DNA of 20,385 nt from CAG-917 sp028724485 (GTDB lineage Bacteria; Bacillota; Clostridia; Christensenellales; CAG-917), in assembly GCA_028724485.1 (NCBI GenBank), contig JAQYCY010000083.1, positions 1 to 20,385 on the forward strand, read 5' to 3'. Positions 7,743-15,100 of the stretch are shown here, one piece after another. Numbering within the stretch: the stretch's first letter is position 1; each line of letters begins with the position of its first letter. The notes below the pieces were generated by a model. The model had not been told where the DNA came from. It searched no databases and saw only the letters and a list, made by a program, of their open reading frames with translations. The position numbers were made by a program, and so were the translations under genes.

Positions 7743-8210
7743 ATGAGTAAGGATTTGCAATCGTTTGCAAAAAACAATAAAACCTTTATGCCTACGGCTG
7801 AAACGGTTGAAAGAAAATGGTACGTTATCGATGCAACGGGTTTGGTTCTCGGTAGACTTGCAAGCCAAGTCGCTTCTATCCTTAAAGGAAAGAACAAGCC
7901 GACATACACTCCGCACGTTGACACGGGTGACAACGTTATCGTTATCAACTGTGACAAAGTCGTTTTGACAGGCAAAAAGTTGGAGCAAAAATATTATCGC
8001 TATCACACCGGATACATCGGCGGTTTGAAAGAAGTTCAATACAAGAAATTGATGAACGAAAAACCTGACTTCGCAGTTTACAGAGCAGTCAAGGGTATGC
8101 TTCCTAAAAATAGCCTTGGCGCACAAATGCTTAAAAAACTTCGCGTCTATGTCGGTGCCGAACACAATCATCAAGCTCAACAACCTATCGAGCTTAAAAT
8201 CGAGGATTAA
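7743..8210 (+). CDS. rplM: Large-subunit ribosomal protein L13 (uL13)
   Basis: Structural protein of the 50S subunit, an early assembly protein. The 155-residue product has the family core ERKWYVIDATGLVLGRLAS, YTPHVDTGDNVIVIN and the KMLPKNSLGAQMLKKLRVYVG region. It carries about a dozen extra N-terminal residues before the core, as many Firmicutes do to a lesser degree. The first ATG has GGAGG nine bases upstream, so this start is preferred over the internal Met16. Co-transcribed with rpsI ten bases downstream. Confidence 0.97.
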   Translation: MSKDLQSFAKNNKTFMPTAETVERKWYVIDATGLVLGRLASQVASILKGKNKPTYTPHVDTGDNVIVINCDKVVLTGKKLEQKYYRYHTGYIGGLKEVQYKKLMNEKPDFAVYRAVKGMLPKNSLGAQMLKKLRVYVGAEHNHQAQQPIELKIED

Positions 8211-8220
8211 GGAGTGAATT

Positions 8221-8637
8221 ATGGCAACTAAGAAAGCAGTTAAAAAAGTTCAATATATCGGAACGGGCAGAAGAAAATCTGCAATTGCCCGTGTTCGCCT
8301 TATCCCTGGCGGCGAAGGTCAAATCATCATCAACAAACGTTCGCTTGAAGAATACTTTCCGCTTGACACCACAAGACTTATCGTAAATCAACCGCTTGTC
8401 GCAACCGAAACGACCGACAAGTTCGACGTTTACGTAAACGTTAAAGGTGGCGGAATCACAGGTCAAGCAGGTGCAATCAGACACGGAATCGCAAGAGCTC
8501 TTTGCACGGTTGACAGCGCGGCTTATCGTCCTACGCTTAAAAAAGCAGGCTTCTTAACTCGTGACCCTAGAGTCAAAGAAAGAAAGAAGTACGGACTTCA
8601 CAAAGCAAGAAAAGCTCCGCAATTCAGCAAGAGATAA
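8221..8637 (+). CDS. rpsI: Small-subunit ribosomal protein S9 (uS9)
   Basis: Component of the 30S head whose C-terminal tail reaches the P-site tRNA. The 138-residue protein shows GTGRRKSAIARVRL (residues 14-27), GGGITGQAGAIRHGIARAL and the invariant basic C-terminus ending SKR. The start has AAGGAG just after the rplM stop. It is the last gene of the operon and is followed by a strong terminator. Confidence 0.97.
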   Translation: MATKKAVKKVQYIGTGRRKSAIARVRLIPGGEGQIIINKRSLEEYFPLDTTRLIVNQPLVATETTDKFDVYVNVKGGGITGQAGAIRHGIARALCTVDSAAYRPTLKKAGFLTRDPRVKERKKYGLHKARKAPQFSKR

Positions 8638-8646
8638 CTTCAAATC

Positions 8647-8674
8647 AAAAAACCGACAGCAAAGTCGGTTTTTT
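8647..8674 (+). terminator. Terminator of rplM-rpsI
   Basis: An 11-bp perfect stem AAAAAACCGAC (647-657 of this kilobase) / GTCGGTTTTTT around the loop AGCAAA ends in six T, ten bases after the rpsI stop. Confidence 0.92.
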
Positions 8675-9058
8675 ATTTTGCATTTAATTGTTTAAAAATC
8701 GAAACCGCTGCAAGAAAAATATTGCCGAAATAAAAGTTTGTGTATTTAATTTCCTAAAAATTTGCAACCGTTACTAAATAATTATATACGTTTTTGGGCG
8801 GCAAAAACAAAACCATATATTTTCGTTATGGGGGGGGAGATAAGCAATCGTATTTTTATTTATATAATATGAGTTGAAAAAAATTCGATTTTAAGTTAAA
8901 ATTAAAAAGATAGAGAAAACACTATATGCTTTGTGCGAAAAATAACAGCGAAAAACAAGAAGATAAGACTAGCCGTAACGCCGCTTAACAAATGCGTGCA
9001 GGTTAAAATGATTTTGCGGACAATGCTTAGGTGTTCAAAAATTAACAATGGAGTGAAT
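8675..9058. other. AT-rich intergenic stretch between rpsI and ispD
   Basis: No gene is supported here. It holds a 7-bp hairpin (GTTTTTG at 8790-8796 with CAAAAAC at 8802-8808) without a T run, a run of eight G at 8830-8837, and the ispD promoter candidate at 8874-8902. The reading frame of ispD stays open upstream to 8933 but is not conserved in character and lacks a ribosome-binding site there. Confidence 0.6.
8874..8902 (+). promoter_or_regulatory. Candidate ispD promoter
   Basis: TTGAAA (8874-8879), a 17-base spacer and TAAAAT (8897-8902) fit a housekeeping promoter. The leader to the ispD start would be about 150 bases. Confidence 0.5.
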
Positions 9059-9718
9059 ATGATATACGGAGTAATACTTGCGGCAGGTTGCGGTTCGAGA
9101 TTCGGCGAGCCTAAGCAATTTATGCTTATCGACGATAAGCCGCTTATAGCGTACAGTCTTGACACGTTTAAATCGGCGGTAGATTTCGTGGTGGTTGTCA
9201 CCGACGAAAAACATACGGAAGTAATGAAACCTTACGCCGATGAAAAAACAGCCGTCGTTTGCGGCGGAAAGAGCAGGGGGGAGTCGCTTAGCAATGCCGT
9301 TGCGTTCATTGAAAAGCAAGGCGCATCGGACGACGATATAATCGTTACGCACGATGCGGCAAGACCGTTTGTGACAAAAGACGTTATAGACCGTTCGGTA
9401 GTTTTGGCAGGCGAGTTCGGCGCTTCGTCGGTCGGACTTAAAATCAGCGACACGATAGTTTCGGTTGACAGCGCGCTTGACGTTGTCGGAAGCGTTGACC
9501 GCTCAAGCGTTATGACGGTGCAGACTCCGCAAACGGCGAAGTTCGGATTGCTTAAAAAATGTCTTTCAAATGCAGACGATTATACCGACTTATGTACGAT
9601 GCTTCTTTCAAAGGGTTATTCGGTCAAGGTGTTCGGCGGCGACGACGACAACGTAAAAGTCACTTATCCGAAGGATTTGGAAAAAGTCAGACGCATTTTG
9701 AAAAATATAGACGGCTAA
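9059..9718 (+). CDS. ispD: 2-C-methyl-D-erythritol 4-phosphate cytidylyltransferase
   Basis: Third step of the MEP isoprenoid pathway: MEP plus CTP gives CDP-methylerythritol. The 219-residue protein has the nucleotidyltransferase P-loop-like VILAAGCGSRFGEPKQF (residues 5-21), THDAARPF near 98-104, QTPQ at 155-158 and the C-terminal NVKVTYPKDL (198-207). The ATG at 9059 has GGAG five bases upstream and gives the expected family start directly before the nucleotide-binding loop. The ring-forming enzyme IspF, often adjacent or fused, lies 1.4 kb away on the other strand. IspE is not in the window. Confidence 0.95.
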   Translation: MIYGVILAAGCGSRFGEPKQFMLIDDKPLIAYSLDTFKSAVDFVVVVTDEKHTEVMKPYADEKTAVVCGGKSRGESLSNAVAFIEKQGASDDDIIVTHDAARPFVTKDVIDRSVVLAGEFGASSVGLKISDTIVSVDSALDVVGSVDRSSVMTVQTPQTAKFGLLKKCLSNADDYTDLCTMLLSKGYSVKVFGGDDDNVKVTYPKDLEKVRRILKNIDG

Positions 9719-9736
9719 AAACTCAGACAGTTAATA

Positions 9737-9766
9737 TTGCGTTCTGAATTAGACTTGCGATATGAT
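9737..9766 (+). promoter_or_regulatory. Weak promoter candidate for the leucine-rich repeat gene
   Basis: TTGCGT, an 18-base spacer and TATGAT (9761-9766) lie upstream of the gene at 9978. The gap 9719-9977 also contains a 7-bp hairpin, CCGATTG (9819-9825) / CAATCGG (9837-9843), without a T run. The long leader and the poor -35 box make this a low-confidence call. Confidence 0.25.
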
Positions 9767-9977
9767 TTGTAAGCAAGTTCGGCAAAACGAAAAAGAGTTT
9801 TAATCGATAATACGCCGCCCGATTGAATTTAAGTTGCAATCGGTAAGGGGCAAAATGCAGAAATGATAAAAACTCATAAGAATTGAGATTTAAAGCAAAT
9901 AGGCTTTAAAACGAGCGATAAGAGAATTTTGTAGTGTAAAGAGAGTCAAAAAGAAAAAGTTAAAATAAGGAATTGTT

Positions 9978-10826
9978 ATGTTTAGAATTAAAGACGATAT
10001 TTTGGTTGCATATTTTGGTGATGAGGATACGGTCATCGTTCCTTACGGCGTGAAAGAAATAAGAGAATACGCATTTCTCGATTGTGACGCAATTGTGAAA
10101 ATCAATTTGCCTAACACAGTGGACGTTGTCGAAAAAGGAGCGTTTTACGGTTGTAAAAATCTTAAACTCATTGAAGTATCGATGCCCGTTTTGCCGCTTG
10201 GATTTGACGATAAGTGGCTTGACGGAACGAAAGCCGAGTTTGTTTTGCAAGAGGAAGCGGTCGGCGACTGCGATATCCCCGACGGCATCGAAATCGAAAA
10301 CGACGCAATCGTCGGATATAGGGGAAAGGCAAGCGAGCTTGTTATTCCGAGCGGCGTCAACAGTATAGGCGACAAGGCGTTTTTGAAATGCAAGACTTTG
10401 CGAAAGGTAGTAATTCCCGACGGCGTTACGACAATAGGCAAAAAGGCGTTTGCATATTGCGAAGGGCTTGAAACTATCGTTATGCCTGACAGTATAAGAA
10501 AAATAGACGACGAAGCGTTTGAAGATTGTCGCAATCTTAAAAACGTTACGCTGTCGGCAGGACTTAAAAAAATCGGCAAGAATGCGTTTCTGTATTGCGT
10601 AAGCCTTGACAAAATCATAATTCCCGAAAAAGTTACGACAATAGGCGTGAGCGCGTTTGGCGGTTGCAATATTAAACGAATTACAATTCCGGCTAGCGTT
10701 GTCGAAATAGGCGAGAGTGCGTTTTGGAATTGTCCGCTTAATATCAGAAAGGTTGACGGCAACAGGTTTTATTTCGAGGGCGGCGCGCTGTACGACAAAA
10801 ACGGCAAAGTGCTTTGGAAGAAATAA
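9978..10826 (+). CDS. BspA-like (LRR_5 family) leucine-rich repeat protein
   Basis: A 282-residue protein made largely of leucine-rich repeats of the BspA/TpLRR type, with the signature of an IP(D/S/E)GV turn, an IG..AF stretch and a C..L. The AF pairs fall at residues 32, 55, 134, 157, 180, 203 and 226 and then about 248, i.e. a regular 23-residue period in the second half. The repeats are interrupted around 66-115 by a non-repeat segment. The C-terminus (GGALYDKNGKVLW) resembles the cap seen in BspA-like proteins. No signal peptide, sortase motif or membrane segment is visible, so it is probably cytoplasmic, unlike many surface BspA proteins. The start has AAGGA six bases upstream. The molecular role is unknown; such repeats usually mediate protein binding. 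Confidence 0.85.
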   Translation: MFRIKDDILVAYFGDEDTVIVPYGVKEIREYAFLDCDAIVKINLPNTVDVVEKGAFYGCKNLKLIEVSMPVLPLGFDDKWLDGTKAEFVLQEEAVGDCDIPDGIEIENDAIVGYRGKASELVIPSGVNSIGDKAFLKCKTLRKVVIPDGVTTIGKKAFAYCEGLETIVMPDSIRKIDDEAFEDCRNLKNVTLSAGLKKIGKNAFLYCVSLDKIIIPEKVTTIGVSAFGGCNIKRITIPASVVEIGESAFWNCPLNIRKVDGNRFYFEGGALYDKNGKVLWKK

Positions 10827-10888
10827 TCATAACAAGATAATAGGAAAATCCTAAAAAATAATAAGAAAGAAGAATAATACGAAATAAG

Positions 10889-10917
10889 AAAATTCTAAAG
10901 CAATTTAGAATTTTTTT
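10889..10917 (+). terminator. Terminator of the leucine-rich repeat gene
   Basis: An 11-bp perfect stem AAAATTCTAAA (10889-10899) / TTTAGAATTTT (10904-10914) closes on a GCAA tetraloop and continues with T to 10917. It may also catch leftward transcripts from ispF, which have no hairpin of their own nearby. The rest of the gap to 11118 is AT-rich, with a short direct repeat AAACGATATT (10931 and 10944) and nothing else supportable. Confidence 0.85.
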
Positions 10918-11118
10918 ATTGGTTAAATATAAACGATATTATAAAACGATATTTAACAAACGTTTTTAAATGAGTAGTTATAAGTTGAATTATTAAGTTA
11001 AATAAGCAAGCGAAAAATAATAAACCGCTTTAACAAACATCAATTAACCGTTCTAACGAACAAATGATATAAAAGTTTTATAGGATATATTTAATATGGC
11101 GAGTTTTATAGGTTCAAT

Positions 11119-11643
11119 TTAATTTTTGATTTTTAGTAGGGTAACGGCAGCAAACGCGGCAATGGCGTTTCCGTCGCCTATATCGCCGACGCCTTCATTT
11201 GTGGTTGCGCTTATGCCGATTCTGCCGACGCCGATTTTGGTGACTTGCGAAAGACGATTTTTGAAATCGTCGATATAAGGCGCAAGTTTGGGTTCTTCGG
11301 CAATAATCGAAATCGAAACGTTGCCCACTTCGTATCCTTTTGTTTTTGCGATATTCAAAACTTCGAGAAGAAGCGCCATACTGTCTGCATTTTTATAACG
11401 GTCGTCGTCTGTCGGGAAAAAGTGTCCGATGTCGTTTTCGCCGAGAGCGGAAAGAATGGCGTCCATAAGAGCGTGAACGGGAACGTCGCCGTCCGAATGA
11501 GCGACGAAACATTTGTCAAACGCAAGTTTCACGCCGCACAAAGTTATGCCGTCGCCGTCCGATAAGCGGTGAAGGTCGTATCCGACGCCTGTAAGCACGT
11601 CGTCCGTCGGCTTCGATTCTATTCGTTCCATTCTGATTTTCAT
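11119..11643 (-). CDS. ispF: 2-C-methyl-D-erythritol 2,4-cyclodiphosphate synthase
   Basis: Fifth step of the MEP pathway: cyclises CDP-methylerythritol 2-phosphate with release of CMP, as a trimer with a metal in each active site. The 174-residue protein has the metal ligands Asp23 and His25 in GVGYDLHRL and His57 in AHSDGDVPVHAL, then DIGHFFP (71-77) and ISATTNE (144-150). It is longer than the usual ~157 residues because of about 18 extra N-terminal residues. The start at 11643 is chosen for AAAGG about six bases upstream; a TTG two codons earlier is possible. It follows rqcP with a 59-base gap and is probably co-transcribed with it. Confidence 0.94.
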   Translation of the reverse strand: MKIRMERIESKPTDDVLTGVGYDLHRLSDGDGITLCGVKLAFDKCFVAHSDGDVPVHALMDAILSALGENDIGHFFPTDDDRYKNADSMALLLEVLNIAKTKGYEVGNVSISIIAEEPKLAPYIDDFKNRLSQVTKIGVGRIGISATTNEGVGDIGDGNAIAAFAAVTLLKIKN

Positions 11644-11666
11644 ATGCAACCTTTAAATCTTGTCAA

Positions 11667-11686
11667 GCGTTTTGAACGCATTTTTT
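11667..11686 (+). terminator. Weak terminator-like hairpin on the plus strand between ispF and rqcP
   Basis: GCGTT (11667-11671), loop TTG, AACGC (11675-11679), then six T at 11681-11686. The stem is only 5 bp, and it points against the two minus-strand genes, so if real it would stop antisense transcription. Confidence 0.25.
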
Positions 11687-11702
11687 CGATATTTTTTTAA
11701 AA

Positions 11703-11945
11703 TTATTCCACTATTTCGTAAAGCTCGGTCGGATTTTTGTTTCCGAGTTTTTCATCGACAGAAAGCACTTTAAACGTAAGCCCTTTATCGCCGAAAGCAA
11801 CTTTTACTACGTCTCCGACCTTAACTTCTCTAGAAGGTTTGGCGGTTTTGCCGTTTATTTCTATTCTATTTCCGTCGCAGGCTTCCTGAGCGACCGTTCT
11901 GCGTTTTATTATGCGGCTAACTTTCAAAAATTTGTCTATTCTCAT
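11703..11945 (-). CDS. rqcP: S4-domain ribosome quality-control factor RqcP (YabO/Hsp15 family)
   Basis: Small RNA-binding protein that, in Bacillus subtilis, works with RqcH on stalled 50S-peptidyl-tRNA complexes during alanine tailing. The 80-residue product is almost entirely an S4 domain: MRIDKFLKVSRIIKRR at the start, RIEINGKTAKPS (27-38) and VKVGDVVKV (41-49). The length fits the family (about 80-90). The ATG at 11945 gives the conserved N-terminus; the frame stays open upstream to 12158 but the added residues look unrelated. An AAAGGAG lies upstream at an unusually long 15-base spacing. It is the first gene of an rqcP-ispF pair, divergent from rpoB. Confidence 0.88.
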   Translation of the reverse strand: MRIDKFLKVSRIIKRRTVAQEACDGNRIEINGKTAKPSREVKVGDVVKVAFGDKGLTFKVLSVDEKLGNKNPTELYEIVE

Positions 11946-12012
11946 AACTTGCCGTAAAAACTCCTTTAAAATAAAAAATTCAACCATTTTAAAGTTTTCT
12001 GCTTCAAAATGC

Positions 12013-12041
12013 TTGACTATTGAAATTGTTATTAGTACAAT
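12013..12041 (+). promoter_or_regulatory. Promoter of rpoBC
   Basis: TTGACT at 12013-12018, a 17-base spacer and TACAAT at 12036-12041 predict a start near 12048 and a leader of about 140 bases ahead of rpoB. Confidence 0.7.
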
Positions 12042-12071
12042 TAGAAACTGCCTTATAATACAATTATTCTG

Positions 12072-12104
12072 CCCCGTAGACCATTTCTGGGGTTTGGGGG
12101 TTTT
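12072..12104 (+). promoter_or_regulatory. G/C-run hairpin in the rpoB leader
   Basis: CCCC (12072-12075) can pair with GGGG (12089-12092) or with GGGGG (12096-12100), and the latter is followed by TTTT. This is the only G/C-rich stretch of the leader and offers two mutually exclusive pairings. It could be an attenuator or a protein site; function is inferred only from layout. Confidence 0.35.
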
Positions 12105-12116
12105 GTTGTTAAAAGT

Positions 12117-12145
12117 AGTATAAGATAACAAAACACAAAAAACAA
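12117..12145 (-). promoter_or_regulatory. Promoter of rqcP-ispF
   Basis: On the minus strand TTGTTT (complement of 12140-12145) and TATACT (complement of 12117-12122) are separated by 17 bases. Transcription would begin near 12110 and run through the same G/C-run hairpin in the opposite sense. Confidence 0.55.
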
Positions 12146-12190
12146 GAGTTTTTTTCAAATTGTTCGCAAAATTTTTTTAAGGAGCGTAAT

Positions 12191-15100
12191 ATGTCGCAAA
12201 AGATTCACAAGGAAAAATACGGCAATACCGAGAGAATGACGTTTTCTACCATTAAAAACGTACTCGACATACCGTATCTAATTGCAGTGCAAAAAGATTC
12301 CTACAACAGCTTTAAAGACGAAGGCATCAGCGAAGTTTTTAAAGACTATTCTCCAATCAACGACTTCGCAGGAAGAATGAAATTGGAGTTTTTAGGTCAC
12401 TCCCTCGAAGGCGAGCCTAAATACACCATTAAAGAGTGTAAAGACCGTGACGCAACCTATGCGGTTCCGCTTAAAGTCAGGGCAAGGCTTACCAACAACG
12501 AAACGGGTGAAGTTATCGAGCAGGAAGTCTTTATGGGCGATTTTCCGCTTATGACGGAATCGGGTTCTTTCATTATCAACGGCGCGGAACGTGTTATCGT
12601 CAGCCAGATTGTCAGAAGCCCGGGCGTTTACGGACTTGAATCGAAAGACAAGAACGGCGTAACCAGATTCGGAACGCAAGTTATTCCGAGCCGTGGCGCA
12701 TGGCTTGAATTTGAACAAGACGCAAGCGACGTTTCGTGGGTCAAGGTTGACAGAACCAGACGTATTACGACTACCACTTTGCTCAGAGCTTTGGGTATCG
12801 GCACCGACGAAGAACTCAGAAACTTGTTCGACGGCGACGATATGATTGAAAACACAATGGCAAAGGACGGAAATTGCAGAAGCGTTGAGCAGGGTAAACT
12901 CGACTTGTTCAAGAGACTGCGTCCGGGCGAAGTCCCTACTATGGACGGCGCGGAAGCATTGCTTCGCAACACCTTCTTCGACTACAAGAAATACGAAATG
13001 TCGAGAGTAGGCCGCTATAAGTACAATGAAAAACTTTCGATTGCAAACCGCATCGAGGGCAGAGTTTTGGCAGAAGACATCATCTCGCCTTTGACGGGTG
13101 AAGTTTTGGCAAGCGCAGGCGAAACCGTTTCGGAAGAAAAGGCAAAGGAAATTCAAAACAACGCGGTAAACGTTGCGTTTGTTCGCCTTGCCGACGGAAC
13201 GAGATTTAAAGTTATCGGTAACAACACCGTTGACCTTGACGCTTTTGTCGACTGCAATCCTCGCGAAATCAAAATTTTAGAAAAGGTTTATTATCCTGAA
13301 CTCAAAAAAATTCTTGATACTTATACAAATAAAGACGAAATTATCACGGCTTGCAAAGCGAGCGCGGATATTCTTGTGTCTAAACATATTACGACAGACG
13401 ATATTATTTCTATCGTCAGCTACAATCTCGGACTTCGCAAAGGACTCGGAAAGGGCGACGATATAGACCACCTTTCAAACAGACGTATAAAGGCAGTCGG
13501 CGAACTTTTGCAAAACCAATTCAGAATCGGTATTTCTCGTCTTGAAAGAGTTATCAAAGAAAAGATGAGCACGACTCAAGAAAACGTGGAAATCACACCG
13601 CAAACTCTCATCAATATACGTCCTATCACGGCGGCTATAAAAGAGTTTTTCGGTTCGTCGCAGCTCTCTCAATTTATGGACCAACCAAACCCTATCGCAG
13701 AGCTTACTCACAAGAGAAAACTTTCGGCATTAGGCCCCGGCGGTCTTAACAGAGAAAGAGCGACTTTTGACGTTCGTGACGTTCACCACTCGCATTACGG
13801 AAGAATGTGTCCTATTGAAACTCCGGAAGGTCAGAACATAGGTCTTATAACCTCTCTTTCGACTTACGCAAAAATCAATGAATACGGCTTTATCGAAACG
13901 CCGTATAGAAGAATTGAAAAAATCAAAGACGAGAGCGGCAAAGTAGTCGACGTATTCGTTACCGACGAAGTAAAATATATGACCGCCGATATCGAAGATA
14001 AATATACAGTAGCGCAAGCAAACGAAGAGTTGACGGAAGACGGACACTTCGTTCGTGAAAGAGTTATGTGCCGTATCCAAAACGATATTCGTGAAGTTCC
14101 TAGAACCGAAGCGGACTATATGGACGTTTCGCCTAAGCAGCTTATATCTATTGCAACGGCTCTTATTCCGTTCCTTGAAAACGACGATACCAACCGTGCT
14201 CTTATGGGCTCGAACATGCAACGTCAGGCTGTTCCTCTTCTTCGTCCGGAAGCTCCTATGATTGCAACGGGCGTCGAACATAAAATCGCTTACGACAGCG
14301 GCGTTATGAAAACGGCAAGACACGACGGCGTCGTTAAATACGTAGATTCGGACAAAATCGAAGTCCTTACAAAGGACGGCACTATCGACACTTACGATTT
14401 GTCGAAGTTCCAAAGAAGCAACCAATCTACCTGTATAAATCAAAAACCTATCGTAAACACGGGTGATAAAGTAGAGGCAGAGCTTAAAGACGCAAACGGA
14501 AACGTTGTCAAAGAAGCTACGATTTTGGCAGACGGCCCTGCAACTCAAAACGGCGAACTTGCTCTCGGCAGGAATATTCTTATCGGCTTCATGTCGTGGG
14601 AAGGTTATAACTACGAAGACGCTATTTTGATTAACGAAGACCTTGTTCGCGACGACGTGTTTACGTCTATTCATATCGAAGAATACGAAACCGAATCGAG
14701 AGATACGAAACTCGGCGAAGAGCTTATCACAAGAGATATTCCAAACCTTAGTGACGACGCTCTTAAAAACCTTGACGAAGACGGTATCGTCAGAATCGGC
14801 GCAGAAGTAAAACCGGGCGATATTCTTGTCGGTAAAGTTACGCCTAAGGGCGAAACCGAGCTTACTCCAGAAGAAAGACTTTTGAGAGCTATCTTCGGCG
14901 AAAAGGCAAGGGAAGTCCGCGATACGTCGCTTAGAGTGCCTAACGGCGAAGCCGGTATCGTAGTAGACGTCAAAATCTTCACAAGAAAAAATCGCGACGA
15001 GCTTGCTCCGGGCGTAAACAAACAAGTCAGAGTTTACATCGCTCAAAAGAGAAAAATATCTGTCGGCGATAAGATGGCGGGACGTCACGGAAACAAGGGT

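Noticed and set aside
8933..9058. 42-residue N-terminal extension of IspD from a GTG at 8933
   Set aside because: It is unlike any IspD, has no ribosome-binding site, and the ATG at 9059 has GGAG at good spacing and the standard N-terminus.
11946..12158. N-terminal extension of the S4 protein to 12158
   Set aside because: The added residues cover the promoter and leader region and do not resemble the family; the ATG at 11945 gives the conserved RqcP start.
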